DNA of 64,000 nucleotides from Massariosphaeria phaeospora (Eukaryota > Ascomycota > Dothideomycetes > Pleosporales), in contig JAADJZ010000023.1 in NCBI GenBank assembly GCA_011032825.1, forward strand, positions 620,001-684,000, in the 5' to 3' direction. This document shows, piece by piece, positions 1 through 10,342 of this stretch. The position numbers were made by a program, and so were the translations under genes. The notes beneath the pieces are model-generated. The model saw only the letters and a list, made by a program, of their open reading frames with translations, ran no database searches and had not been told where the DNA came from. How positions within the stretch are numbered: the stretch's first letter is position 1; each line of letters begins with the position of its first letter.

Positions 1-1199
1 TGCGACCTCCGTGTTCACGTGTTCGGCCGATTCGCTGTTGCCCATCATCACGACGCCCCACTGCACGCTGGGGATGAACAGCATGCTCGACGCATGGCCG
101 GCCCACATGCCGTCATGGCGTACTAGTGTGTGGCCGTGGTAGTACACGACCTCCCAGCCCAGCGCGTAGAACGCCGGGCTGTGGAACGGGATATCCGGGT
201 CGCTCGCGAGGATGCGCGGGGTCCGGAGGTCGGTGTATGAGGCCGGTGTGAGGGGCCCGCTGCGCTGGATGAACGCGCAGAGCCACCGCGCTATGTCTTC
301 GACGCTGGAGATGATGGAGCCGGCGCCCTGGCCTTCGGGCTCGGAGAGATGCGGGAAAGAGGCGTAGGTCTGCTTGGCGGGATTGAAGTCGTATCTTTCG
401 GAGAGGAAGGGGCGCTCGGTCCTGGGGATTCTGGACATGTCGTGGAAGGTGCGGGTCATTTTAAGAGGCTCCCAGAAACGGGTGGCGAGAAAGCAGGCGT
501 AGGGCGTGGCGGAGAGGGACTCGACTGCGTGTGACGCGACCGTGTAGAGTATGTTGTTGTACTGGTATTTTGTGCGGAGCGGCGCGCTCAGAGGCAGGTT
601 GCGGATGTTGCGGGTGATGCTGAGGGGCGTGTCGGGCGTTGGCGAGGTGCTGCCGTGGAGGGTGTCGTCGTGGCTTGCTACGCGTCAGTCTCTACTGTCT
701 TGCGTCCAAGGACAGAGCATGCATACCGGGGCAAGCCACTCCGATGGCACAGGATATCCTCCACAGTGACCTGCTCAGTCGCAGCCTTAGTTTCCATCAC
801 AAAATCCTCGAGCAATCGATTCACCGGCGTTGTCCACTGCACGTGCATCGTCTCCTCGTCCTGCACCAGCAGCGCCATAGCCGCCGCCGTAAAGCTCTTT
901 GACATGCTCGCGCAATCAAAAAGCGTCTGCGGAGTCACTTGGTCGTGCAGTGGTACGTCCGCCGCAGCTTGACCAGACGGTTGGAGCCGCGTGACGCCGT
1001 AGCCTTGCGCGGTGATGTGCGTGTTGTCGACTACTGCGATTGCGAGACCGGGGACGTGCCAGTGTGCCATTGCTTCGGTTACGCGGCGGTCGAATTCGGA
1101 GGGTCCATTTTCGGAGCTGCGCGAAAAAGGGCTGCGGGATGTGGTCGTAGAGGGGGGAGACTCGGAGGGGACGGTGAAGGAGGAGCGGCGGGAGGACAT
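1..1199 (-). CDS. serine beta-lactamase-like hydrolase (class C/penicillin-binding fold), 3' end beyond window
   Basis: Fungal members of this family are serine hydrolases of mostly unknown substrate, often esterases or transacylases. I join two exons, 727..1199 and 1..673, with a 53-nt intron at 674..726. The joined reading frame runs SGLPR-HDD, the usual family sequence, and stays open to the window edge. The catalytic S-x-x-K is seen as SMSK in CASMSKSF, the second motif Y-x-N as YQYNN, and an HDGMWAGH segment sits where the third (KTG/HxG) motif lies. The start is the ATG at 1197..1199. There is no signal peptide, so a cytosolic enzyme is likely. A TATA-like element lies about 90 bp upstream. 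The final part of the protein is outside the window. The family is clear; the substrate cannot be told. Confidence 0.88.
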
Positions 1200-1287
1200 C
1201 TTGGAGGTGGAGATGCACTGGTGCTGTTGACATTGGGTAGGGAAGTTTCTGGTTTGGATAGATATGTTATTGGCGGGAGTGGCATCG

Positions 1288-1297
1288 GTATATATAC
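1288..1297 (-). promoter_or_regulatory. TATA-like element
   Basis: The palindromic stretch GTATATATAC lies about 90 bp upstream of the beta-lactamase-like ATG, a usual spacing for a fungal TATA box. Its role is inferred from position only. Confidence 0.4.
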
Positions 1298-1963
1298 TTC
1301 ACATGCTCCTTGACTAGCATGGTGGTGCAATTGGTTGCCGGATTTTGGCCCCCACGCACTACCTGCACAATGTAGAGCTTCACCGCTTGTGATCGCGCTT
1401 CCCTTTCACATCAGTTGGCGCTCTTTAATCGGGATGGCGGTAAACAATGGGCCGATGTAAGTTAGAATGAGTCACTATCTTTGACCTGCGATGGAGAGGC
1501 ACGAATGGGAGAGCTTAGTCAAGGCAACAAGGGTAAGACGGTTCAGCCGCGCCTGTAAATTGCCATTAAACATAATATGGTTTCGTCGCATTTGAGAGTG
1601 AGATTGTTTTCTTGTGCACTGCGTCGTAGTTACGCCCGCTTTAGAAAGGTGAACGCATGTGGTTGAAGTGTTGATCTATGATTTAAGCTTAGATTCAACC
1701 TGCAAAGCTTGATTCCGTAGTATCTGCTGCGGAGGAACATAGTTACAAAATACCGCTGTTGCGTTCAGGCTGCCAGATACCTGGTTAGCATGATTCGCCA
1801 TGGCCCATACACAAGCTTTCCCGTTGTATCCGCCTTAGCATCACGGCTGCAAGAAGTGTGCAGCTTAGTGGAGAGATTGGAGTCGAGTGAATGTGAGTCG
1901 GGTCCATTTTTTCTCGAAAGATAGCACAACAGAAGCGGCAGTCTCCGAACTACTTCCTACCGC
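1298..1963. other. intergenic, nothing recognised
   Basis: About 0.67 kb between the divergently oriented beta-lactamase-like promoter and the 3' end of the next minus-strand gene. I see no coding signal, RNA gene or repeat in it. Confidence 0.5.
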
Positions 1964-2842
1964 CTAAGACGCATTGCAACTTGCGACATACTGTGCAGCC
2001 CAGCCTTCGAGAGAAAAGTCCACGCCAGGTGCTGTGAGAATATGATGCCCTCTCGAGTCCGTAATCTCGGCCATCACACGATATCCAGCGTCTCTGAGCC
2101 TTTGCAGTATCGGAAACACCACCACGACGTAGCGAGTGACGAAGCCTTCGTAGTCATATGGTTGTGGCATGTGCGCTATATTGATTTCAAATTCCATGTG
2201 TATTCCAGTTTTGAATTCAAAAAGGTCTTCGAGGTTTTTGTAAAAGGCGTCCAGGTCCACGATGTGTGTTTTGAAGTCTTCATGAAAGAAGAGGGGCAAG
2301 CCGTCGTCTGCGAAGATGATCTCTTCGACGTCCAATTTGTGCCTCGCAGCTGTCTCCTGTTGTTCCCGCAGACTTTCTAGGTCGATGTGATCGAAGAATA
2401 GGTATAGTCTAGTGACCAACGCACTGGGATCCAGATCGAGGCCAAATCGGTCATCTTGCAGTAGCCACTCCAGCTTGATAGAGTCGTCGAAATAGAACAA
2501 GGTTGTACGGTACCAGGTTTCTATCAGTTCACAGAGTACCACGTCACCCAAGGATCCGACGGCTGCGTGGCGACAGTTGATGGCAGTATTCCACCATTCA
2601 GTTTCGGAGGTGGGATATTCCAACTCTTCGTCAATTGCAGTCTCTTCTATTCCAGGCCCAAAATAGTCCGCAGACACAAAAACTACGTGGCTGCTCATGA
2701 TGTACTCGTATATCATGTCTCGCACTTCTCGAGGTAATCGTGCATGTACCTCACGGCAAAAGGCTTGACGTGCTTGGTGATCTCCAGAGAGCTGGTGCAA
2801 TTTTTGTTCGTGGCTTGTGTGCTGCACGTCCGAGGCGTCCAT
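1964..2842 (-). CDS. hypothetical protein with F-box-like LPRE(V/I)RDxIYEYI motif, paralog A
   Basis: A 292-residue protein from the ATG at 2840..2842. The frame is open further upstream to 3088 but contains no other ATG, so a 5' exon cannot be excluded. Near the N-terminus is ARLPREVRDMIYEYI, a motif typical of large families of fungal hypothetical proteins that resemble F-box or 2EXR domains. The C-terminal segment RLRDAGYRVMAEI, followed by GVDFSLEGWAAQY, matches the next gene (RLHDAGYRVVLSI and GVDLSLKAWAEQY), so the two are tandem paralogs on the same strand about 0.8 kb apart. I see no signal peptide or membrane segment. F-box proteins recruit substrates to ubiquitin ligases, but that function is not shown here. 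Confidence 0.65.
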   Translation of the reverse strand: MDASDVQHTSHEQKLHQLSGDHQARQAFCREVHARLPREVRDMIYEYIMSSHVVFVSADYFGPGIEETAIDEELEYPTSETEWWNTAINCRHAAVGSLGDVVLCELIETWYRTTLFYFDDSIKLEWLLQDDRFGLDLDPSALVTRLYLFFDHIDLESLREQQETAARHKLDVEEIIFADDGLPLFFHEDFKTHIVDLDAFYKNLEDLFEFKTGIHMEFEINIAHMPQPYDYEGFVTRYVVVVFPILQRLRDAGYRVMAEITDSRGHHILTAPGVDFSLEGWAAQYVASCNAS

Positions 2843-3619
2843 TGCGGCGGTGATAGAGAGAGACGCGGCTTCAGCGTCTCGTAGAGGGTTCCGTAAACTC
2901 GACCAATTGTGTTCGTACTTTGCTCGTGGATGAAAGACAAGCTCCTTTTGAATATCCGCGCTGTTAGCCCGTGAATTTAGCGAGCCCGCTACACAGATAT
3001 TTGTGGTAGTGGAAGTGAGGGTTGATGTTCGGTTGATGATCGGGCGAGAGCTGCTTTTGAGGTTCTCGCCAAGAGCAAATCTTAACACGGGGGCCTCGGC
3101 TTCCGGTCGAGGCTAACTAAGTGGCATCACGTGAAAGGCAAACGTTTTCACAAAGGTTTTCTCCTGCTACATACCAGTAAAACTTCATGCGGCATTCAGA
3201 AGAAGCCCTGAATCTGTTAGTAGTCGAAGGCGAATCTCGTCTTGGGGAACAAGCGGTAGCCCTCTTGGCGGTGGCAGACATAGGGTTGCATGCAGCCGAC
3301 ACGCGCCTCGCGGTCCGCAGTTCGCGGTCAGTTGTGTTGTCTGATATGGAGCTTCGGACTTGGCAGGTTCGTTATTTAGCGGCTCTGTGATGGCTACGGT
3401 GGCTTCCTATGGCTTAGTGTCGTGCCGTGAATATCATATCCTCATTTCGACCCCAATACCAAAATCCCAATACAGCCACGTCGCACCCCGATTCAAATTC
3501 TGGTCTCAAAACCTGATCGCCGACAGTAACTCTGCAACGACTCTCCTTGGTCTAGGGCGCTGTGCGGACCAAAAGGTCAGCCCCATATCTAACTCGACAC
3601 AAATGTCAGGGTTCCGGGT
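2843..3619. other. intergenic between the two paralogs
   Basis: The paralog A frame remains open to 3088 but without an ATG. The rest shows no convincing coding sequence. Candidate 5' exon for paralog A, unresolved. Confidence 0.4.
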
Positions 3620-4961
3620 CTACCTTCTTGACGCCCGCCTTCCTTCCAACTCCATTCTCTCAGCGTACATGTTCGTAGTTTTGACCCAGTACTGTTCAGC
3701 CCAAGCTTTGAGCGAGAGATCTACGCCAGAGTCATCTATAGTGACTTCCGAACTGTGGATGCTGAGCACTACACGATATCCCGCGTCGTGGAGTCTTTTG
3801 AGGAAAGGAAATAGCATTCTTATTTCGTTCTCGAAAAACCGGTTCAGCTTGTGTCGTCTGTCAGAATCGGAAACGCCATGACTACCACCAAGGGAAGCAA
3901 GATCCGTAAGTATGTAGATTCTCATGTGTGTCCCAGGTTTGAACCGGAATAAGTCCTCAAGCCCCCCTTGAAAGCGGTATTCCTCCGCTTCATCGTCGGA
4001 GCTGTCTTCTTTAGTCGAATCGTCTTCGATTGAGGCGTCTTCGGTCCATTTAGATTCGGTCGAGCCATCTCCACTTAGTTCGTCTTCGGTCCATTCGCTG
4101 TCCGAATCATTGCATAGCTCAAAGTACAGCGGGGCGTATGGTTCAAAGTACAGTGGGAAGCCGTCGTCGGCGCACCAGATGTTGTCTCGCAAGTTTCGTT
4201 CCACTACGGCTTGCATGTCTTCTCTAGTAAGGCTCAAGCCCACCTCTGTTACTAGTTTGCTGGCGTCTAAGCCAAGATCCCACCGGTTACGTTTGAGGAA
4301 AAGTCTGAGTTCGGACGTCGAAAAGCAACCGAACGTAGTAGTACGATACCAAGTCTCCATGAATTCACGGAGCATCGCATCTCCCATGAATCCTAGGGTT
4401 ACGTGAGCAGGAAACTCATCGTACACCCACCACCCATCGTTCCAAGAACGCACTCGATCCAAATTACTGCCCGACAGACCCATGATCATTCTGACTTTGT
4501 CACCTATGATGAACTCATATATGAGGTCGCGAATCTCTCGGGGCAACGATGTGTGTACCTTGCGACATAGTACTTGGGAGGTGAAATAGGCATAGTCTTC
4601 GATGAGTTTGTCGCTTCTGCGACGAAGGCGTACTCGTTCAATCTTAAGTTTGCTGAGCTTCCCTTTTATAGACAACGACAAGTCTTCCAAACCAATTAAT
4701 ATTGCTTCCTTCTCGTCATACTCTTCTCTGGGACAACGCTCGAGTTCCCTTCCCAGCCCAGAGAGTTTATTTTCCAGGTTTAGAGATCTAGATCGGGCCA
4801 AAGTTTCCTCGTACACCTTGTAGGAGAGATAGTAGGCGCAGGAAGCTCTGTGCACTCGTTCAGTTTCTCGACGCAATACCGGGCAAGGTGGCAACCTACT
4901 TGCGAAGGCTTTGCCCTATACGCTCAATATCTTCCTCAATCTTCCTCAGAGGGGATTTCAT
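3620..4961 (-). CDS. hypothetical protein with F-box-like motif and coiled coil, paralog B
   Basis: I build this from two exons, 4900..4961 and 3620..4847, with a 52-nt intron (4848..4899, donor GTAGGT, acceptor CACAG). This supplies an ATG that the long exon lacks and gives 429 residues. The N-terminal 120 or so residues are charged and heptad-like (start MKSPLRKIEEDIERIG), consistent with a coiled coil. SLPREIRDLIYEFI follows, and the C-terminal half aligns with paralog A. Unlike A it carries an acidic insertion of about 45 residues, with short repeats of the type SEWTED, SKWTED, DSTKEDSSDDE. The protein has no signal peptide. Function is unknown; an adaptor role is only suggested by the F-box-like motif. 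Confidence 0.65.
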
Positions 4962-5552
4962 CGAGCGAGGACCGGGTTGCCATTGCAGCGTTGTGACTGC
5001 TAATAACCCAACGTGCAGGGGTGGAAGCCGCTTCTGCTGGTGAATTGGTCGTCTTGGCGGGCTTTGCAGGACCCCACAAGTGATTCCACGCTCGTACTGA
5101 GACTGTACGCCTTTTGCAAGTGATTGTGGTTGTTGCGGACAGTTGAGGTGTAAGAAGAGTGTGGGTGAGCGCAAGGAAGGGATGCCATGTCACGTGTGGG
5201 ACGTAAGTCCTCGCTTAGTAAGCGTTACATAATCACACCCTAATCTGACGATTCCTCTTCTTTCCGTCTTGTTTCCCTCTTTTTCCACCACGACGGCCTA
5301 GGCCAGCTCCGACTCAGGCGAGATTCTGGCCAGCTCGTTGCCGCCATGCTTAACGGAGCCACCTGACGTTCCTCTCGTCCGTCTGCCGGTTGGCGGGGCG
5401 AGTTCTGCTAGTTCTAAAACCGCTTTTCGTCTAGGGGGACTCCGCGGGCGCTTCAACAGACCACAGATCGTTCACTGACAGACAGTAAATACGGAATACT
5501 TACACGCCTATCTTTCACACGAGTTCCAACGTTTGTCATCGTCGCTGCAAGC
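4962..5552. other. divergent intergenic region
   Basis: Separates paralog B (minus) from the OsmC gene (plus). It should hold both promoters. I recognise no specific site or repeat. Confidence 0.45.
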
Positions 5553-6170
5553 ATGTCGGCGGCCACAACCGCCCTCCGCGAGAAACAAGCCCCGATCAAA
5601 GACGGCTACCGCACCGACCCCGCCTCCGCCGTCGTCACCCTCAAGTCGTCCGGCAGCCTCGATGCCTCGTCCATAACGTGCAAGCTCTCGACGGGCGCCG
5701 CTGTCAAAGAAGCTGCGAAGGTAGCCGGCCTCCACCCAAAGGCGGGCGGCCCCGACCCCGACATCTCCGGCGAGCTGTGCTCCGGCGACATGCTCCTCGA
5801 TGCCCTCGTCGCATGCTCGGGTGTGACCCTCAAAGCTGTCGCGACTGCGCTGTCCATCCCTATACTCTCCGGCACCATAACAGCCGAGGGCGATCTGGAC
5901 TTTCGGGGCACGCTGGGGGTGGATAGAAATGCACCGGTTGGCATCACAGGCATTAGACTGGTGTTCGACATTGAGTTTGGGGAGAAGGAAGACGGCAGAC
6001 CCGTCGATGAGGCGGAAGTGGAGAAGCTGGGGAAGTTGACCGAGAGGTATTGCGTGGTGCTCCAGACGCTGGTCAACAAACCGAAACTCAGCGTGCGGGT
6101 TGCGGAGAAAGGAAGCGGGAAGGAGGAGGATGGGAATTCGCGGCAAATCGTGTGGGAGCACTCGGCTTGA
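5553..6170 (+). CDS. OsmC/Ohr-family protein, probable thiol peroxidase
   Basis: A single-exon gene of 205 residues from an ATG preceded by GCAAGC. OsmC/Ohr proteins reduce organic hydroperoxides with two redox cysteines. Both are visible: Cys88 in LLDALVACSGVTLKA, the helix that carries the first cysteine, and Cys167 in ERYCVVLQTL, the second. The SGELCSGDMLL segment before the first helix also fits the family. Length is slightly more than bacterial OsmC (about 140) because of extra N- and C-terminal residues, as in fungal homologs. There is no targeting signal. It stands alone, with no metabolic neighbour. Substrate preference cannot be read from sequence. Confidence 0.9.
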   Translation: MSAATTALREKQAPIKDGYRTDPASAVVTLKSSGSLDASSITCKLSTGAAVKEAAKVAGLHPKAGGPDPDISGELCSGDMLLDALVACSGVTLKAVATALSIPILSGTITAEGDLDFRGTLGVDRNAPVGITGIRLVFDIEFGEKEDGRPVDEAEVEKLGKLTERYCVVLQTLVNKPKLSVRVAEKGSGKEEDGNSRQIVWEHSA

Positions 6171-7185
6171 GGCAGACGGATACATAACCTGGAAACATCA
6201 TCTGCGTAGGTAACAAGACATGTATAATATCTATCAGCGGCTTGTATTTTCTACTGTCGCTCTCGTTGTCCGGTGTCATTCCTCTTTTACGCCAGACATC
6301 AGCTTTTCATCCTCGATATCACGCATTTTTTGTCTCCATTGCGAAACCTATCGAGGAGGAGGATTTATTGGAAGACAGCATCCATCTTCCCGGTAGTGTC
6401 CACACACCGAACACGGCACTCTACCCCATCGCAAGTATATGGTTCCACATCGACAGCATTCGATATAAGAGCGTGGATACGTGGGGTATGACTTGGAACG
6501 CGAATTGGGCGAGGGTCGGGGCGAAGACATCTTTGAATACAAGTGACTTTCTGAAACGACGAAATGAACTGGGAAAGTGAAAAGAGCTTCTTTTGAGTGT
6601 GGCGGCTGGGAGGTGTTCTCTGTGCTAGTGTTGGCGTGTCGAGCGTTTGAGATGCGGCGATGCCGTGCGCAGCTGGACCTGCTGGCAGACAGACGGTGAA
6701 TGTGTTAGCATTACTGACTGCGATACTAAGGAACAACCGATTTACGCAGAAAATGCCATCGCTCCGTCTTGCCCCTCACCCGGGTCCTCGTCAATTCAGC
6801 TCCTTCTCAGAACTTTCCACCGCCCATAACAAAAGAATAGAGATTCTTTACCGGGCCATGCCGGATTATCCCACCAACCGCAGCAGCGCCCTGTCCACGC
6901 GTCCAACACAATATTCGGGCTGCATGTAAGGTTACGTCGCCTAGTACAGCCTCTAGCTTGTTGACTTTGGCTGATACGGTCTTGCGACGGGTCTGTGGAT
7001 CTGTGGCCAGGCTAACCGCTTTGTTTTTGGCGAGCTGTTAGACACTAAATCATGAGTGGTAAACCTTACGAGTTCAACAGCGCCACACGTAAGTCGCTAT
7101 TATGCAAGTGTGGAAATCGGGGCAGCGATTCAGTTCAGTTCAGTTCAATCACGTCATATAGTCAACTAACAATACCCTACCTACT
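6171..7185. other. intergenic, no gene supported
   Basis: About 1 kb between the convergent OsmC and zinc-ribbon genes. Several short open frames overlap here on both strands, but none has family motifs or a consistent spliced model. Confidence 0.45.
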
Positions 7186-7428
7186 TCATCCACTTCTCTT
7201 ACGCTTCCGGCCTCTACTCTCCTCTCTCACATCCACAGCAGGAGGTGCTAAAACCTCGCGCGACGCCTCGGATCCTTCGTCGTCGCTGGTTTCTGCTGGT
7301 GAGTCGGCGCCGTCGGGGTATTTGAATCTGCTGCTGCCGCAGGTGGGGCATGCGAAGACTGCGGCTAGCCAGGTGAATGCGGGGGCGGCGCAGTGGGCGC
7401 AGAGGAGATAGGAAGGTGGCTGGGACAT
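7186..7428 (-). CDS. small zinc-ribbon-like protein, 80 residues
   Basis: The ATG at 7426..7428 opens an 80-residue frame. It has two Cys-x2-Cys pairs, CAHC near residue 10 and CPTCG near residue 28, separated by a hydrophobic stretch (APAFTWLAAVFA), as in small zinc ribbons. The C-terminal half is acidic and then ends in a basic run (RGRKRKRSG) that could be a nuclear signal. No enzyme motif is present. The compact, conserved-looking CxxC pairs argue for a real gene. Its partner and role are unknown. Confidence 0.55.
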   Translation of the reverse strand: MSQPPSYLLCAHCAAPAFTWLAAVFACPTCGSSRFKYPDGADSPAETSDDEGSEASREVLAPPAVDVREESRGRKRKRSG

Positions 7429-7810
7429 GGTGGTGTTGGTGGATGGAGGAGGATGTTCCTGGTGGAGGGGGAAGGAAAGGTGGAGGGAAGACGGTGTTGG
7501 GGTTGCGATGTGTTGGGTGGCGGTGATGTGGCAATAGGTTCAACGATACGCGAGCGCAAGGTATGTTTATTTCTTTGTTTTTGAGAGATTTTTAGGCTGG
7601 GGACGGGGCATGGATGTCTACTGCTTGGCTGGACATTTTGATGAGGTGATGGTGCGGGAATACGCACAATTCTTTGTTTTTGCTAATATGTATGAGAATT
7701 CTAGGGGGTCGACATTATGTGACGGGGGGGTTGAGGATTGAGCGTAGCAATCTAGCGGATAGCGCTATGTCTATCCACCTTTTTGGCTTTGTCGATTTGT
7801 ATGCGTTATA

Positions 7811-8029
7811 GGAAGCTGGTCACCCCTTCGATTCACGAAGGGCTGCCACACAATGTGTCTTACACTTTCTCGCACTCTACTTTAGGAAACTGGTCAACCT
7901 TCGATTCACAAAGAGCTACTGAACAGCGTGTCTTACTCTTTCATGCTCTCTCTTTTAAGAAGCTAGTCACCCTTCGATTCACGAAGAGCTACTAGACAGC
8001 GTGTTATACTCTTTCACGCACTCTCCATT
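7811..8029. repeat. three imperfect tandem copies of a ~73-bp unit
   Basis: Units start near 7811, 7885 and 7958. Each contains CTRGTCA, CCTTCGATTCACRAAG, a GCTACT-like core and a TTACTCTTT-like end followed by CACTCTC-type sequence. The third unit overlaps the stop codon and last residues of the RING-membrane gene that ends at 7979, so the array has grown from or into its 3' end. Confidence 0.85.
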
Positions 8030-8896
8030 CTGCGCCCGCCGATTGGCATACAGCGCGACCAGCGTCACGAGGACGGCGAACATGGTACCCAGTACGAAGA
8101 AGACGCACCCTACAATGCCGAGGATACAGCTCAGTACGAAAGCAGCCCGGTGAAAAAGCCAGCACAAACGCGCCACTTCTGTCCATACTACGAAGCAGAA
8201 GACGTTCAAACCCGCAACGAGAAGCCACACGCCATAACCCGGCTTCTGCAGCGACGGCCCATAGAACGGATACGTCACCTGCAAGTTCCCGACCACGAAC
8301 TGGATGAGCGTGGCTAGTTCCTGCGCCAATGGCGAGCCCATCACCGCAATCGTCACCGGCTCCACGTACAGCTTGGCAATCTCCGAAAGCGCCAAACACA
8401 GCACTGCCAGCGTCAACGTAATGACAGGACCCAATATTTGGAAACCCAACATGTCGAACATACACGCGAGCATCTCCCACCCAGTCAACTGCGACCCTTT
8501 TAACAACGCGAGGAACAATCGGTTTTTAGGCTGCACGGTATCAGACTCATGTAAGCGCGCGCACTGACCCACCCACCGCAGAACTTGACAGTAGCGCGTC
8601 TGCGACGGCGGCACTTCGACGGTTGCGAGATTCTGTCGGCACGTCAGGCACAGGTCGACGTCGGAGGTGCGACGCCGGTACTGTTCAAAGCACTGTTTGC
8701 CGACGATGTGGCCGCAGCCGACTAGCTTGATGGGCTCGCAGGGGGGCTCGTAGTCGTCCGGGCTGTCCCGCGTGCCGAATTTGCGGAGGCAGATGAAGCA
8801 TTCATCGTCGTCGGATGGGGTGGGGACCGCCTTGTAGAGGTAGCGGCGGTTGGTTTTGTCGAGGATGTTGGTGAAGGGGGCGTATTTACCTGCCAT
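7979..8896 (-). CDS. RING-like membrane protein, copy 1 (best preserved of the array)
   Basis: 305 residues from the ATG at 8894..8896; upstream frame continues without ATG. A RING-like domain lies at about residues 33-86: Cys33-x2-Cys36, a loop, Cys61-x-His63, Cys69, Cys83-x2-Cys86. The position of the fifth metal ligand (between His63 and Cys69) is Gly66, so the domain is a variant. Three or four hydrophobic segments follow (FQILGPVITLTLAVLCLAL, WLLVAGLNVFCFVV, LSCILGIVGCVFFVLG), ending in LYANRRAQNGEC. By analogy with RING-membrane E3 ligases it could ubiquitinate membrane substrates, but this is inference. Compared with copy 2 the C-terminus carries about nine extra residues (ending in a serine run) read from the 73-bp repeat array. 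Three related sequences follow downstream on the same strand. Confidence 0.75.
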   Translation of the reverse strand: MAGKYAPFTNILDKTNRRYLYKAVPTPSDDDECFICLRKFGTRDSPDDYEPPCEPIKLVGCGHIVGKQCFEQYRRRTSDVDLCLTCRQNLATVEVPPSQTRYCQVLRWVGQCARLHESDTVQPKNRLFLALLKGSQLTGWEMLACMFDMLGFQILGPVITLTLAVLCLALSEIAKLYVEPVTIAVMGSPLAQELATLIQFVVGNLQVTYPFYGPSLQKPGYGVWLLVAGLNVFCFVVWTEVARLCWLFHRAAFVLSCILGIVGCVFFVLGTMFAVLVTLVALYANRRAQNGECVKEYNTLSSSSS

Positions 8897-9532
8897 CGTG
8901 AGTGGGGAGTCGGTGTGGTTTGGGGAACGGGAAAATGAGGGACGGTTTGTATGGGATGGGATGGGGGCGGGGTCACCGTGTTGTGTGGTCAAAATGCGAT
9001 TCGTAAAGCTTGAGTTGTTCACGGACAGCTTCGGCGCGCGCGAGAGCAGCCCCAGAGAGGTGAGTTGAACGTTTCTAGACGTTTACCTCTTTGAAGTTGA
9101 ACAATCGCGTTGCTGATCTGACGCTCGGCATCTTAGCAGTGGGGTGGAGTGGCGACCGCCGACACCTAGCAGTTAAGACTAACTTCAGGAGCTTGGTGAG
9201 TAGGTAAACTTATGGTTGTTTTTGGTATAAGACTCTGTAAGTGCAAATCTTTTCTAGGTTACAGGTAAGTTGTTATTAAGTTAAGTGTGTATTTCAATTC
9301 ATTTGGTTCAATATCTTTTCTATCTATTCGTACTATGCCGAGTACTGGATAACGCAGACGACACTGACCATATCCTACAGCAATGCGTGTCGCGTGAGCT
9401 TACAAATTATGCCGGTTTGCTCTCATCGGGTAGTGTATCCATTGCTCAATATTTCAGGGTTCCCATAACGCCGTGTGCCCGTCCCCGGGATTCCCAAGGT
9501 GGATGGATTGGCGCTGTTCAACACTCCGTCCC

Positions 9533-10342
9533 TTACTCTACTACGCATTCTCCAGTTTGCGCCCGCCGGTTTGCGTACAGAGTGATCATCGTAGAGAGTA
9601 TCCCGAACAGGATAGACAAGACTAGGAGGGACACGCCGAAAATCGCATACACGAGGGCCTTCAGAATGGCAGTCGCGATAAGGACAACTGCTGACATTAT
9701 CATCAGCAGCAGTATTGACCACCGGACCCAACTCATATGCTCGGGTGGATCAGCAATCTTTGCGGCTACTTCAGATCCAGTAAAGTGGAGAAAAGGTCGC
9801 GCATAATGCTTCACGAGTCCCAGAACGCCCAAGTAGGCAACTGCTATGGTCAAGTACACGACAGCTTCTAGAAAAGGTGCGAGGACCTGATCGTACAGGA
9901 CGCCGACGACTTCCTTCTTGCTCAAGTGCGAGCCTTCGAACATGTGTTTCCGTAGCATATCCGGTTTGCCGTTTATCCAGCGGGTCTTGTTTAGTGCCAC
10001 GTCCCAGTCTTTGTACCACCTGCAGCCGCCCAGAAACCGAAGCGCCTTGCAGTAGAGCGTTTGGGATGGCGGTACTTCTACAAACTGAAGGTACTGGCGG
10101 CACAGAAGACACCGTGTCCGATCCACTGTGCGCAGGTTGTATTTGTCGAAGCAGTGTTTGTCTACGACGTGGCCGCAGTGGGTGAGCTTTATAGCTTCAC
10201 AATGAGGGTCATCGGAAGGGTCGTCTTGGGTGCCGTAGGGGCGGCAGCAGATGAAGCATTCATCGTCCTCCTCGGGGACTTTTACACGCTTGTAGAGGTA
10301 GCGGATGTGAGTTATATCGAGGACGCTGACGAATGGCCTTGG
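9533..10342 (-). CDS. RING-like membrane protein, copy 2, 5' end unresolved
   Basis: The open frame runs from a TAA at 10343..10345 to the stop at 9533 and aligns along its length with copy 1: RYLYKRVKVPEEDDECFICC against RYLYKAVPTPSDDDECFICL; EVPPSQTLYC against EVPPSQTRYC; ITLYANRRAQTGECVV at the end. RING ligands present are CFIC, HCGH, Cys in KHCF and CLLC; the fifth-ligand position is again not His/Cys (Asp). No ATG lies between the upstream TAA and the conserved start of homology. Either a short first exon is spliced on at the AG just after the TAA, or this copy has lost its start. Membrane segments are retained. Functional status uncertain. Confidence 0.6.
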   Translation of the reverse strand, partial: PRPFVSVLDITHIRYLYKRVKVPEEDDECFICCRPYGTQDDPSDDPHCEAIKLTHCGHVVDKHCFDKYNLRTVDRTRCLLCRQYLQFVEVPPSQTLYCKALRFLGGCRWYKDWDVALNKTRWINGKPDMLRKHMFEGSHLSKKEVVGVLYDQVLAPFLEAVVYLTIAVAYLGVLGLVKHYARPFLHFTGSEVAAKIADPPEHMSWVRWSILLLMIMSAVVLIATAILKALVYAIFGVSLLVLSILFGILSTMITLYANRRAQTGECVVE

